Below are positions 8,124-15,981 of a stretch of 64,000 nucleotides of DNA, in pieces; positions within the stretch are counted from its first letter, which is position 1; each line of letters starts with the position of its first letter. The stretch covers positions 1-64,000 of the forward strand of contig NZ_JAFCKT010000018.1 in NCBI RefSeq assembly GCF_018129985.1. Reading direction: 5' to 3'. The position numbers were made by a program, and so were the translations under genes. The notes under the pieces were generated by a model that saw only the letters and a list, made by a program, of their open reading frames with translations, made no database searches and was not told the origin of the DNA. Source of the stretch: Bradyrhizobium sp. SZCCT0148. GTDB taxonomy: Bacteria; Pseudomonadota; Alphaproteobacteria; Rhizobiales; Xanthobacteraceae.

Positions 8124-8567
8124 ATGACCTATCGAATTCATGGGGCCTTGCTCGCCTCGCTCAGCGCAGCCGCGCTGCTCCTTCATCCCGACGACAGTTT
8201 TGGCCGAGCCGGCGGCAGCGCGCCGCATGGAATGACCGCTCCGCCTTCCGGCGCCATGGCGCGTGCGCCGATCGGGCCGGGCGCCCGGTTCCACCGGCGG
8301 AGCAGCCCCTTCGTCTACTGGCCGGGCGGCGGCGGGTTCTACGACGGCGCCGGCTATAGCCAGCCCTTCGTCGATGCCGGGCAGCCTGTCTCCACCGACG
8401 TGCGCTACACCTACACCTATGACGTCCCCTGGGACTGGTCGCATCGCTTCCCGCCGAACGTGGTGCCGTCCGACCGACCCTACGTGCCGAGCTGCCCGAC
8501 GGAGCAGGTGACGGTGCCCGGCCGCGGCGGCAGCGAGCACACCGTCAACATCATGCGCTGCTACTGA
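8124..8567 (+). CDS. Secreted hypothetical protein
   Basis: A 147-residue protein. The N-terminal hydrophobic segment (MTYRIHGALLASLSAAALLL) is signal-like. The mature part is rich in Pro, Gly and Tyr and contains YTYTYDVPWDW. The C-terminus has two Cys (SCPTEQVTVPG ... IMRCY) that could form a disulphide. I chose ATG 8124, where the signal peptide starts; the upstream extension to 8073 is charged. It ends two bases before the convergent GNAT gene. No family recognised. Confidence 0.6.
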   Translation: MTYRIHGALLASLSAAALLLHPDDSFGRAGGSAPHGMTAPPSGAMARAPIGPGARFHRRSSPFVYWPGGGGFYDGAGYSQPFVDAGQPVSTDVRYTYTYDVPWDWSHRFPPNVVPSDRPYVPSCPTEQVTVPGRGGSEHTVNIMRCY

Positions 8568-8569
8568 AT

Positions 8570-9412
8570 TCAGCCCAGCTCGAAGCTGGTCACGCCGAAG
8601 ACGCGGTCGATGCGCAGCGGCGCGATCGGCCCCGTGTACATTCGCGCGGTCTCGAACACCGGCTTGAAGCCGAGCGCTTCTGCGAGCGCGACCGCCGCGC
8701 GATTGACGGCGGGAACGTCGAGGAAGATTTCGCGGCCAGTGGCGCTTGCCAGCAAAGCCTGAACGATCGCCTCCGCCGCTGCGCGATCGTGGGCGACGAG
8801 CGGGCCGATCTTGTGCCCGGTCCGGCAGGGCCGGATCACGCCCCATCCGTGGAGTTCACCGTCACGCATCAGCGCGCGGCCGACATGACCTGAAGTGCCG
8901 ATCCAGGCGCGCAGGAAGGTGCCGCGCCGGGCCGGGAAGACGGTGGCATCGTCGGCCTCCACAAGCGCAAACGGGATGGTATCGAGCGCGACGACATCGG
9001 GCGGCGGCCTCAATGGCGCGGCGATGATGCCGCCGTAGCGGATGTTGGCGTAAGCGAGCTGGAAGCCGGATTTCCTGTAATTGTCCTGCTGCGCCACGAC
9101 CCCGTCGAGTCCGATCACGCGGGCGCCCGCGTGCGCGATCGCCGCGTTCCAGATGCGCAGGCCGTGGCCGGAGCCCCGAAGATCTGCACGCACGATGTAG
9201 AAGCCGAGGAAGGCGAAGCGATCATCGTAATTGACGCAGGAGACGGTCGCGACCGGCTCGCCCTCGATCTCGCCGACGAAGAAGCCTTGCGCGTCGGGCA
9301 CAGCGAAGCAGGCTGCATCGCAGAGACCCGGATTCCAGCCTTCGGCTGTGGCCCAGTCGACGGCGAGGGAGATTTCCTCAGGGCGCAGATTGCGGATCAG
9401 CAAATCACTCAT
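8570..9412 (-). CDS. GNAT-family N-acetyltransferase with extra C-terminal domain
   Basis: A 280-residue two-part protein. Residues about 1-140 form a GNAT fold: the beta4-beta5 region LGFYIVRADLRGSGHGLRIW contains the R/Q-x-x-G-x-G/A-like acetyl-CoA loop (RGSGHG). Residues about 150-280 form a second domain (ALMRDGELHGWGVIRPC ... HDRAAAEAIVQALLA) like the C-terminal domain of YitH/HolE-type acetyltransferases. It should transfer an acetyl group to a small amine or amino acid; the substrate is unknown. Start choice (9412) is by alignment to the usual GNAT N-terminus (LLIRNLRPEEI); a Met 11 codons upstream is possible. Confidence 0.8.
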   Translation of the reverse strand: MSDLLIRNLRPEEISLAVDWATAEGWNPGLCDAACFAVPDAQGFFVGEIEGEPVATVSCVNYDDRFAFLGFYIVRADLRGSGHGLRIWNAAIAHAGARVIGLDGVVAQQDNYRKSGFQLAYANIRYGGIIAAPLRPPPDVVALDTIPFALVEADDATVFPARRGTFLRAWIGTSGHVGRALMRDGELHGWGVIRPCRTGHKIGPLVAHDRAAAEAIVQALLASATGREIFLDVPAVNRAAVALAEALGFKPVFETARMYTGPIAPLRIDRVFGVTSFELG

Positions 9413-9527
9413 CGCGGGTGGCTCATGACGGATGCTTTCGACCATGGACCTGCCGACTGGTCTGGCGGTAGAAGGCCGCATGATAGGCCGAGCCTGCGGC
9501 TCGCCTCAACTGAAGGGATGATCAGTC

Positions 9528-10232
9528 ATGGCAGCAGAGAAGGTTGCGCTCGTAACCGCCGGCGGCAGCGGCATGGGAGCAGGGGCTGCCCGGCGGCTGG
9601 CGGCGGATGGGTTTCGCATCGCGATCCTGTCGTCCTCCGGCAAGGGCGAGGCGCTGGCGGCCGAACTCGGCGGGCTCGGCGTCACCGGCTCCAACAAGGA
9701 GAATGACGATCTGAAGCGCCTCGTCGACGGCGCCATGGCCAAGTGGGGACGCATCGACGTGCTCGTCAACAGCGCCGGCCACGGGCCCCGTGCACCCATC
9801 ACCGAGATTACCGACGAGCAGTGGCATGCCGGCCTCGACACCTATCTCCTGAACGTGATCCGTCCAACGCGGCTGGTGACGCCGATCATGCAGGCGCAGC
9901 AAGGCGGCGCCATCATCAACATTTCGACGGCGTGGGCGTTCGAGCCGAGCGCGATGTTCCCGACCTCGGCGGTGTTCCGCGCCGGGCTCGCCGCCTTCAC
10001 CAAGATCTTCACCGACGCCCATGCGGCCGACAACATCCGCATGAACAACGTCCTGCCGGGCTGGATCGACAGCCTGCCGCAGCAGGAGTCGCGCCGCGAC
10101 AGCGTGCCGATGAAGCGCTACGGCAAGGTCGAGGAGATCGCCGCGACGATTTCGTTCCTGGCCTCCGAGGGTGCCGCCTACATCACCGGCCAGAACATCC
10201 GCGTCGACGGCGGCCTGACGCGCTCGGTGTGA
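9528..10232 (+). CDS. Atypical short-chain dehydrogenase/reductase
   Basis: A 234-residue SDR with a Rossmann N-terminus (ALVTAGGSGMGAG, TGxxxGxG-like, residues 8-20), NSAG (81-84, for NNAG) and the catalytic-region Ser133 (INIST). The canonical Tyr-x-x-x-Lys is not present: the aligned segment reads SAVFRAGL, placing Ser147 and Arg151 where Tyr and Lys should be. The C-terminal IRVDGGL motif is normal. The fold is secure, but redox activity by the usual mechanism is doubtful. It lies alone between the divergent GNAT gene and the outer-membrane gene. Confidence 0.85.
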   Translation: MAAEKVALVTAGGSGMGAGAARRLAADGFRIAILSSSGKGEALAAELGGLGVTGSNKENDDLKRLVDGAMAKWGRIDVLVNSAGHGPRAPITEITDEQWHAGLDTYLLNVIRPTRLVTPIMQAQQGGAIINISTAWAFEPSAMFPTSAVFRAGLAAFTKIFTDAHAADNIRMNNVLPGWIDSLPQQESRRDSVPMKRYGKVEEIAATISFLASEGAAYITGQNIRVDGGLTRSV

Positions 10233-10499
10233 GGCGCGCAGTCTCGAGCGTGTCCGGTGGCGTTGTCGCGATGCGACGCGGGCCTGCTCTGCGCGCCGCC
10301 GATGATGGATGAGGCGTGGCTGTACGGTCACACCGGTCATTCGTTCGCATGATCCGAGGCGCAAATTACGTCATAGTCCTTGCGAACTGCGCCGCAGCCC
10401 AAGACGATCAACGGCGCGCGCCCTATGCCCTGACTGCGCCGGTTGCTTCGACCGCGCATTCGCGGCGCGAGGTCTATCGCGTGAGGCATGGAGACTGGA

Positions 10500-11333
10500 A
10501 TGAAGAAGTTTTTGCTGGCGGCCGCATCGCTTGTGCTCGGCACCGCCTCGGTGCAGGCCGCCGACCTCGCGGCGCACTACACCAAGGCGCCGGCGATAGC
10601 GCCAGTCTACAACTGGACCGGCTTTTATGTCGGCGGCAATGTCGGCGGGCAGTGGGGCAGCGCCGATCTGACCACCTCGACTGTGTATTCTCCGGTGGGC
10701 TATTTCGCCGCCAGCAGTGTCCCCGCCGTCAACGCGGTCGGCGTCCAGGGCGCCAATAGCTCCAGCGTGACCGGAGGTTTAACCGCCGGCTATAACTGGC
10801 AGATCAACCGAGCCGTGCTCGGTCTGGAAGGCGACATCAACTATTTCGGCTTCAAGGGCAGCGCGAGCGGATCGGCGTTGTATCCCTGCTGCGCGCCGAC
10901 CGGCTTCACCGTCAATTCGTCGGTCTCGGCCGACTGGCTCGCCACCATCCGCGGCCGTATCGGATTCCTGGCGGCCCCGACGTGGCTGCTCTATGCCACC
11001 GGCGGTGCAGCGATTGCCGAGGTGAAGGGCAACTTCAACTTCACAGATACGTTCGCGGCTGCGACAGAATCCGCTGCGATCCGCGATACCCGGGTCGGCT
11101 GGACTGCCGGCGTCGGCACCGAATACGCCTTCGGCGGCGGTTGGTCGCTGAAAGCCGAGTACCTCTATGTCGATCTCGGCCGGGCCAGTGTGACAAGCAC
11201 CAATCTGGCCGCGTTCGTGCCCGCCACCGGCTTCCCGACCAACGTCTTCACGCACTCGGTCGATCTCAAGTCGAACATCGTCCGCGTCGGCGTGAACTAC
11301 AAGTTCGGGGGCCCGGTCATCGCCAGATACTGA
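10500..11333 (+). CDS. Outer-membrane beta-barrel protein (Omp25/RopB-like)
   Basis: A 277-residue protein with a signal peptide (MKKFLLAAASLVLGTASVQA). It then has the pattern typical of rhizobial Omp25/Omp31 barrels: WTGFYVGGNVGGQWG near the N-terminus, YNWQINRAVLGLEGD, alternating aromatic strands, GWSLKAEYLYVDLG, and a terminal strand VRVGVNYKFGG. GGAG precedes the ATG at 10500. An intrinsic terminator follows, so it is a single-gene transcript. Likely an abundant outer-membrane structural or porin-like protein. Confidence 0.88.
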   Translation: MKKFLLAAASLVLGTASVQAADLAAHYTKAPAIAPVYNWTGFYVGGNVGGQWGSADLTTSTVYSPVGYFAASSVPAVNAVGVQGANSSSVTGGLTAGYNWQINRAVLGLEGDINYFGFKGSASGSALYPCCAPTGFTVNSSVSADWLATIRGRIGFLAAPTWLLYATGGAAIAEVKGNFNFTDTFAAATESAAIRDTRVGWTAGVGTEYAFGGGWSLKAEYLYVDLGRASVTSTNLAAFVPATGFPTNVFTHSVDLKSNIVRVGVNYKFGGPVIARY

Positions 11334-11362
11334 GCTTCGTCGCAGTTACCCATAGAGTGTGG

Positions 11363-11390
11363 AAAGCCCCGGCCCAGCCGGGGCTTTTTT
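11363..11390 (+). terminator. Rho-independent terminator of the barrel gene
   Basis: A stem of eleven pairs (AAAGCCCCGGC with its complement) around a CCA loop, running into six T residues, 29 nt after the stop codon of the outer-membrane protein gene. Classic intrinsic terminator. Confidence 0.9.
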
Positions 11391-11428
11391 CGTTGGAGTT
11401 CCGGTCCTGCGCGGCGCAAAATAATTAC

Positions 11429-11495
11429 TTAGCCATTGAGCTAACAATTATTGACGTCGGGACCAAGATCGCCCTATAGTTAGCTTCATGGCTAA
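11429..11495 (+). promoter_or_regulatory. arsR-type promoter with two palindromic operators
   Basis: A promoter with -35 TTGACG (11451-11456), an 18-nt spacer and -10 TATAGT (11475-11480) places the transcription start at about 11487, at the ATG at 11488, so the mRNA is probably leaderless. Two related inverted repeats flank it: TTAGCCATTGAGCTAA (11429-11444), and TTAGCTTCATGGCTAA (11480-11495), which overlaps both the -10 end and the start codon. The second is almost the reverse complement of the first. This fits autorepression by the ArsR protein encoded next. Confidence 0.75.
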
Positions 11496-11871
11496 CCAAT
11501 TATCCCGCCTCGACCAAGTTTTCGCAGCGCTTGCCGATCCCACAAGGCGGGCAATCGTGATGCGGCTGTGTGCCGGCGAGGCCTCGGTCGGCGAACTCGC
11601 CGATCCCTTCGACATGGCGCTGCCCAGCTTCATGAAACACATCCATGTGCTGGAGACGAGCGGGCTGCTGCTGTCGGAGAAATCCGGCCGCGTGCGCACC
11701 TGCCGCCTCAGCCCGGATGCGCTGCTCGGCGCGGAGGACTGGTTCCAGCAGCAGCGGGCGATCTGGGAGGCGCGTCTCGACCGGTTCGAGGCCTATGTGA
11801 TGAAGCTCAAGAAGGAGAGGGAGTCGGCCGGAAAGCCGTCCCGAACAAGCAAACGGAAAGGTGCCAAGTGA
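11488..11871 (+). CDS. ArsR-family winged-helix repressor
   Basis: A 127-residue ArsR/SmtB-like regulator: LDQVFAALADPTRRAIVMRL is the signature first helix, and VGELADPFDMALPSFMKHIHVLE the helix-turn-helix. There is no ELCVCD-type metal motif, so it belongs to the non-metal group that is paired with SRPBCC proteins. The C-terminus is Lys/Arg-rich. Its stop overlaps the start of the SRPBCC gene (ATGA), so the two are coupled. Operator repeats overlap its own start codon. Ligand unknown. Confidence 0.9.
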   Translation: MANQLSRLDQVFAALADPTRRAIVMRLCAGEASVGELADPFDMALPSFMKHIHVLETSGLLLSEKSGRVRTCRLSPDALLGAEDWFQQQRAIWEARLDRFEAYVMKLKKERESAGKPSRTSKRKGAK

Positions 11872-12362
11872 TGACCAGTTTTGCCAATCCCGCACTGTCG
11901 CAATGGTCGCTGGACCGCGAGATCGTGATGTCGCGCGTGATCGACGCGCCGCGTGATCTGGTGTTCGAGGCGTGGTCCGACCCGAAGCATCTGCCGCAAT
12001 GGTTCGGGCCGAAGGGATTCAAGATCGAGACCTTCGAGATCGACGTCCGGGTCGGCGGCGTCTGGCGTTTCAACATGATCGGGCCCGACGGCACGGTCTA
12101 TCCGAACCGCATGCGCTTCCGCCGTATCGAGCGGCCGTCGCTGATGGAAATGGATCACGGCGTCGACCAGGACGAGGATCCCGGCATGTTCCGCTTCACT
12201 CTGACGTTTGCCGAGCAGAGCAACGGCAAGACCGTGCTGATGATGCGCCAGCTGGCCTCGAGCACCGAGCAGCGCGACGGCATGATCGGCTTCGGCGCCG
12301 TCGAATACGGCTATCAGACACTCGACAAGCTCGCGGCCTATGTGGCGGGCTTGAAGCGGTAA
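11871..12362 (+). CDS. SRPBCC (AHSA1-like) domain protein
   Basis: A 163-residue START/Bet v1-like protein of the AHSA1 group: REIVMSRVIDAPRDLVFEAW at residues 13-32, PQWFGPKGF, a long beta-sheet and the C-terminal helix LDKLAAYVAG. These proteins have a hydrophobic cavity and nearly always sit downstream of an ArsR gene, as here (4-nt overlap). The role is probably binding or turnover of a hydrophobic small molecule; the physiological ligand is unknown in most species. Confidence 0.88.
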   Translation: MTSFANPALSQWSLDREIVMSRVIDAPRDLVFEAWSDPKHLPQWFGPKGFKIETFEIDVRVGGVWRFNMIGPDGTVYPNRMRFRRIERPSLMEMDHGVDQDEDPGMFRFTLTFAEQSNGKTVLMMRQLASSTEQRDGMIGFGAVEYGYQTLDKLAAYVAGLKR

Positions 12363-12376
12363 GCCAAGGTCTTGGT

Positions 12377-12462
12377 CGTCATGCCCGGGCTTGTCCCGGG
12401 CATCCACGTTATGCGTGCTGCGCGGTTGGGCGTGGATGGCCGGGACAAGCCCGGCCATGACG
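12377..12462. repeat. Long palindromic intergenic repeat
   Basis: Two 32-nt arms (12377-12408 and 12431-12462) are reverse complements at 30 of 32 positions, around a 22-nt loop. Each arm is itself a smaller hairpin (CCCGGG-CTTGT-CCCGGG and CCGGG-ACAAG-CCCGG). Elements of this look (GGCCGGGACAAGCCCGGCCATGACG) are scattered between genes in Bradyrhizobium, as far as I recall. It lies between convergent genes and may also act as a terminator. Confidence 0.8.
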
Positions 12463-12494
12463 AGAGGAGTGGGAACGGCGCATAACCTGAAAAC

Positions 12495-13715
12495 TCATTC
12501 CTTCGCTTCGTCGGTCACGATGTCGCCGAGCTTCTGCCAGCGCTGGCCGTCGAACTGCACCATCTGGAACTGCTTGTTGACGCGATAGTCGGTCGGCGAG
12601 GTCGTGACCGAGATCCCCGGCAGCGTCAGGTCGAGCACGACGTTCTTGAGGTTGGCGGCCTGCCGCATCACGTTGTCGCGGGTCAGATCGTCGCCGCATT
12701 GCTTCAGCACCTGCACCAGGAGCTGGGCCGTGATGTATCCGTAGACGTTCAGGTTCGAATCCTTGTCGCCCTCGGGGTAGTATTTCGCCATGAAGGCGAG
12801 ATAGCGCTTCATGCCGGCATCGTCCTTCCATTCGGGATCGGCGGCATCCTTGACGTAGCCGACGCTGACGACGCCCTTGGAATTGTCCAGGCCCGCCGGC
12901 TTCAGCACGGCGCTGACCGAGGAGGCGTTGATGTCGATGATGTGCAGCGGCTTCCAGCCGATCTCGGCGACCTTCTTGATCGCCTGCGCCGCCTGCTTCG
13001 GCGTCGTGGCGCTGAACAGCACGTCGGCGCCGGCATCTTTCAGCCGCAAGATCTGCGAATCGATCGTCGGCTCTGTGATCTCGTAGGACGTCTCGGCCAC
13101 GATCATCTTCGCCTTGTCGCCGAGGCCGGCCTTGAGGCCGGCGAGATAATCCTTGCCGAGGTCGTCGTTCTGGTAGAGCACGCCGATCTTGGCGTTCGGA
13201 TGGTTCTTCAGCAAGTATTGCGCGTAGATCCGGCCCTCGACGAGGTAGGACGGATTGAAGCCCATGGTCCAGGGGAAGTTCTTGGGATCGGTGAAGCGCG
13301 CCGCGCCGGTCGCCGCGAACAGCTGCGGGATTTTCTTGGCGTTGAGATATTTCTGCACGGCAACGTTCGGCGCGGTGCCGATGATCTGGAACGTCAGCAG
13401 CACCTCGTCGCTTTCGACCAGCTTGCGGGTCTGCTCCACCGTCTTCGGCGGCGAATAGGCATCGTCGTACTGGATCAGCTCGACCTTGCGGCCGTTCACG
13501 CCGCCCTCGTCGTTGATCATCTTCATGTAGGCGGCCTGGGTCTTGCCGATCACGGCATAGGCCGAGGCCGGGCCGCTGAGTGGGACGGTCTGGCCGACCT
13601 TGATCGCGGTGTCGGACGCGCCGACATCGTATTTCTTCTGCGCCTGCGCGCATGAGAGCGACAGCGCGAGCAGCAATGCGGAGGCTGCGATGTGTTTGAG
13701 AGAAGCGCTTGTCAT
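12495..13715 (-). CDS. Leu/Ile/Val-type ABC substrate-binding protein
   Basis: A 406-residue periplasmic protein with a signal peptide (about residues 1-25, SCAQA) and the two-lobed Peripla_BP_6 fold (IKVGQTVPLSGPASAYAVIGK, MINDEGGVNGRKVELIQYDD). Members bind branched-chain amino acids, amides or aromatic acids for HAAT-type ABC importers. No LivH/M/G/F genes are in the window, so it must share transport machinery encoded elsewhere or act as a sensor. Last gene of an IclR-CoA transferase-Bug operon, 19 nt after the Bug gene. The context suggests an organic or aromatic acid. Confidence 0.88.
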   Translation of the reverse strand: MTSASLKHIAASALLLALSLSCAQAQKKYDVGASDTAIKVGQTVPLSGPASAYAVIGKTQAAYMKMINDEGGVNGRKVELIQYDDAYSPPKTVEQTRKLVESDEVLLTFQIIGTAPNVAVQKYLNAKKIPQLFAATGAARFTDPKNFPWTMGFNPSYLVEGRIYAQYLLKNHPNAKIGVLYQNDDLGKDYLAGLKAGLGDKAKMIVAETSYEITEPTIDSQILRLKDAGADVLFSATTPKQAAQAIKKVAEIGWKPLHIIDINASSVSAVLKPAGLDNSKGVVSVGYVKDAADPEWKDDAGMKRYLAFMAKYYPEGDKDSNLNVYGYITAQLLVQVLKQCGDDLTRDNVMRQAANLKNVVLDLTLPGISVTTSPTDYRVNKQFQMVQFDGQRWQKLGDIVTDEAKE

Positions 13716-13734
13716 GTCCGGTCCTTCCCGATTG

Positions 13735-14721
13735 TCATTCGCCCTTGAGACCGGCGTCGCGGATCAGCTTGGTCCATTGCTGGGTCTCGGCGTCGATGAA
13801 CTGGCCGAACTCGGCCGCGGTGCCGGCACGCACTTCGAGGCCCTGGGCGGTCAGCTTGTCCTTGATCCCAGGCTCGGCGAGCGCGCGCAGAACCTCGGCC
13901 TGGAATTTGTCGACGATCGCGCGCGGCGTCGTGGCGGGCGCCATGAAGCCGTACCAGCCCGCGGCGGCCACGTTGGGAAAGCCCTGCTCGCGCAGGGTCA
14001 GGGCCTGCGGATAGAGCGCGCTGCGCTCGGCCGAGGCGACGCCGAGCACGGTGAACTTGCCGCTCTGGATGTAGGGCAGGGCAGTCGGCAGCGCCGTCAG
14101 CGTGGCGTCGACGCGGCCGGCCAGCAGCTCGGTGTAGGAGGCGGCATCGCCCCGGAACGGGATGTTGAGACCTCTGACCCCGGCGTCGCGGAACAGCAGC
14201 TCACCGGCGAGGTGCGGCTGCGAGCCGGCGCCGGGAGAGGCGAAGGTCAGCCCATCCGGTTTCGACTTGCCATAAGCGATCAACTCGGGGAGCGTCTTGA
14301 AAGGTGCATCGGCGCTGATGATGAGGAACAGCGGCGCGACCACGACCATCGCGACCGGCTGCAGATCCTTGCGGTCATAGGTCAGCTTGCCGAACAACGC
14401 CTCGGCGGTCGCGTAGGGAGCCGCGACATAGAGAAGGGTGTAGCCGTCGCCCGGCGCATGGGCGACCATGTCGTTGGCAATACGGGTGCCGGCACCCGGC
14501 TTGTTCTCGACGATGAACTGCTGACGCAGGCTGCGGCCGAACTCTTCGGCCAAAAGGCGCAGCGAGATGTCGTTGGAGCCGCCGGGACCGTAAGGCGAGA
14601 TCAGCCGCACCATGCGCGCCGGCCATGCATCGTCGGCCTGGACTGTCAGGCTCGAGCCGGCGACCAGTCCGCCTGCGAGCGTGCCCAGCAGGGTTCTGCG
14701 TGTGACCTTGAATGATGTCAC
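13735..14721 (-). CDS. Bug/TctC-family substrate-binding protein
   Basis: A 328-residue extracytoplasmic receptor of the tripartite tricarboxylate transporter type. The N-terminus VTRRTLLGTLAGGLVAGSS has a twin Arg before the hydrophobic core and may be a Tat signal. Typical Bug landmarks follow: VRLISPYGPGGSNDISLRLLAEEF near residues 38-61 and FIVENKPGAGTRIA. There are no TctA/TctB membrane subunits nearby; such orphan receptors are common. It is 62 nt after the CoA transferase gene and 19 nt before the next binding protein, in one operon. Confidence 0.9.
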   Translation of the reverse strand: MTSFKVTRRTLLGTLAGGLVAGSSLTVQADDAWPARMVRLISPYGPGGSNDISLRLLAEEFGRSLRQQFIVENKPGAGTRIANDMVAHAPGDGYTLLYVAAPYATAEALFGKLTYDRKDLQPVAMVVVAPLFLIISADAPFKTLPELIAYGKSKPDGLTFASPGAGSQPHLAGELLFRDAGVRGLNIPFRGDAASYTELLAGRVDATLTALPTALPYIQSGKFTVLGVASAERSALYPQALTLREQGFPNVAAAGWYGFMAPATTPRAIVDKFQAEVLRALAEPGIKDKLTAQGLEVRAGTAAEFGQFIDAETQQWTKLIRDAGLKGE

Positions 14722-14783
14722 TGTCTCTTCCTCCGTAATTTCTTGTCTGCTTCTTTTTGGTCTTGTTGATCTTGTTGTTGCGC

Positions 14784-15980
14784 TCAGATCACCTTTCGCT
14801 CGGTGAGCCTTTCGACCTCCTGGTCGGACAGGCCGAGCCAGTTGCGAAACACCTCGTCATTGTCCTGGCCGACGTCGCCGGCGGCGTGGCGCATTTGCGC
14901 GGGATCATTGGTGAAGCGCGGAACGACGTTGCTCATGGCAACCGTGCCGAAATCCCGGTCCGGGACGCGGGTGATGACCTCGCGCGCTTTCACCTGCGGG
15001 TCGTCGGCGATCTGGTCGATCGAATAGATCGGAGCGAGCGTGCCTTTCGCGGCATCGAATAGCGCGAGGACCATGTCGAGGGGATGGGCGGCACACCAGC
15101 CGGCGAAGATGTCGTTGAGCTCGGAAGCGTGCTTGACCCGCCGGTCGTTGCTGGCGAAGCGCGGATCGTCGATCAGGTCGGGCCGTTCGATCGCGCGGCA
15201 GTTCGCGGCAAACAGCGCGTTGGTCGATCCCGCCAGCGTCACCCAGTGATCGTCGCTGGTGCGGAACACCGCGGCCGGCGCCGAATAGCCGTTGGCATTG
15301 CCGATGCGGCTGCGAACGGTGCCGAGCTGGTCGTGCTCGATGGCGAGGACGTCGAGCAGGCGGAAGGTCGCCTCCGTCAGCGAAAGGTCGATCTCCTCGC
15401 CGGGCGCATCGGGGTCGCGGGCGCGTTTCCACAGCGCTGCGAGCACGCCGACGGCGCCGAACAGGCCGCCGATCGAATCCCCGATCGGGTATCCCGGATG
15501 GGTCGGCTCGCCGCCGCTCTCCCCGGTGATGTAGGTGAGCCCGCCCATGGCCTCGAAGATGCGGGCAAAGCCGGGCCGTTCGCGATAGGGGCCGTCCTGT
15601 CCGAAGGCGGTGGCGCGCAGGATCACGAGGCGGGGCTGGATCGACCACAGCACTTCCTTCGACAGGCCCCAGCGATCGAGCGTTCCCGGACGGAAATTCT
15701 CGATCAGCACGTCGAAGCGGGGCAGCAGCTGCTTGAACAGCGCAAGTCCGTCCGGTGTGCGCAGATCCAGCGTGGCGAACTTCTTGTTGCGATTGGCCGC
15801 CTTCCACCACAGCGGCTTGCCGTCCTTGAACGGCGGAAACGAGCGGACGCCGTCACCGTTTCCCGGCATCTCGATCTTGAGCACCTCGGCGCCGTAGTCG
15901 GCCAGCAGCGTCGCGGCAAAGGGCGCGGCGATGATGGTGGCGATGTCGAGAACCTTCAAACCTTCGAGCGGTCCAGCCAT
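14784..15980 (-). CDS. CaiB/BaiF family III CoA transferase
   Basis: A 398-residue enzyme of the family III CoA transferases, which move CoA from an acyl-CoA to a carboxylic acid. It starts with MAGPLEGLKVLDIATIIAAP and has YGAEVLKIEMPGNGD, NRNKKFATLDLRTPDGLALF, FRPGTLDRWGL and GESGGEPTHPGYPIGD, all hallmark segments. ATG 15978-15980 is one base after the IclR stop. An upstream extension in frame is non-protein-like. With an IclR regulator and two binding proteins it probably activates an imported organic acid for catabolism; the acid is unknown. Confidence 0.9.
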   Translation of the reverse strand: MAGPLEGLKVLDIATIIAAPFAATLLADYGAEVLKIEMPGNGDGVRSFPPFKDGKPLWWKAANRNKKFATLDLRTPDGLALFKQLLPRFDVLIENFRPGTLDRWGLSKEVLWSIQPRLVILRATAFGQDGPYRERPGFARIFEAMGGLTYITGESGGEPTHPGYPIGDSIGGLFGAVGVLAALWKRARDPDAPGEEIDLSLTEATFRLLDVLAIEHDQLGTVRSRIGNANGYSAPAAVFRTSDDHWVTLAGSTNALFAANCRAIERPDLIDDPRFASNDRRVKHASELNDIFAGWCAAHPLDMVLALFDAAKGTLAPIYSIDQIADDPQVKAREVITRVPDRDFGTVAMSNVVPRFTNDPAQMRHAAGDVGQDNDEVFRNWLGLSDQEVERLTERKVI

Positions 15981-15981
15981 C

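Noticed and set aside
11841..11866. A second sigma-54-like match (GCAA ... GTGCCA on the plus strand)
   Set aside because: Spacing between elements is 8 instead of 5 and it lies inside the ArsR gene.
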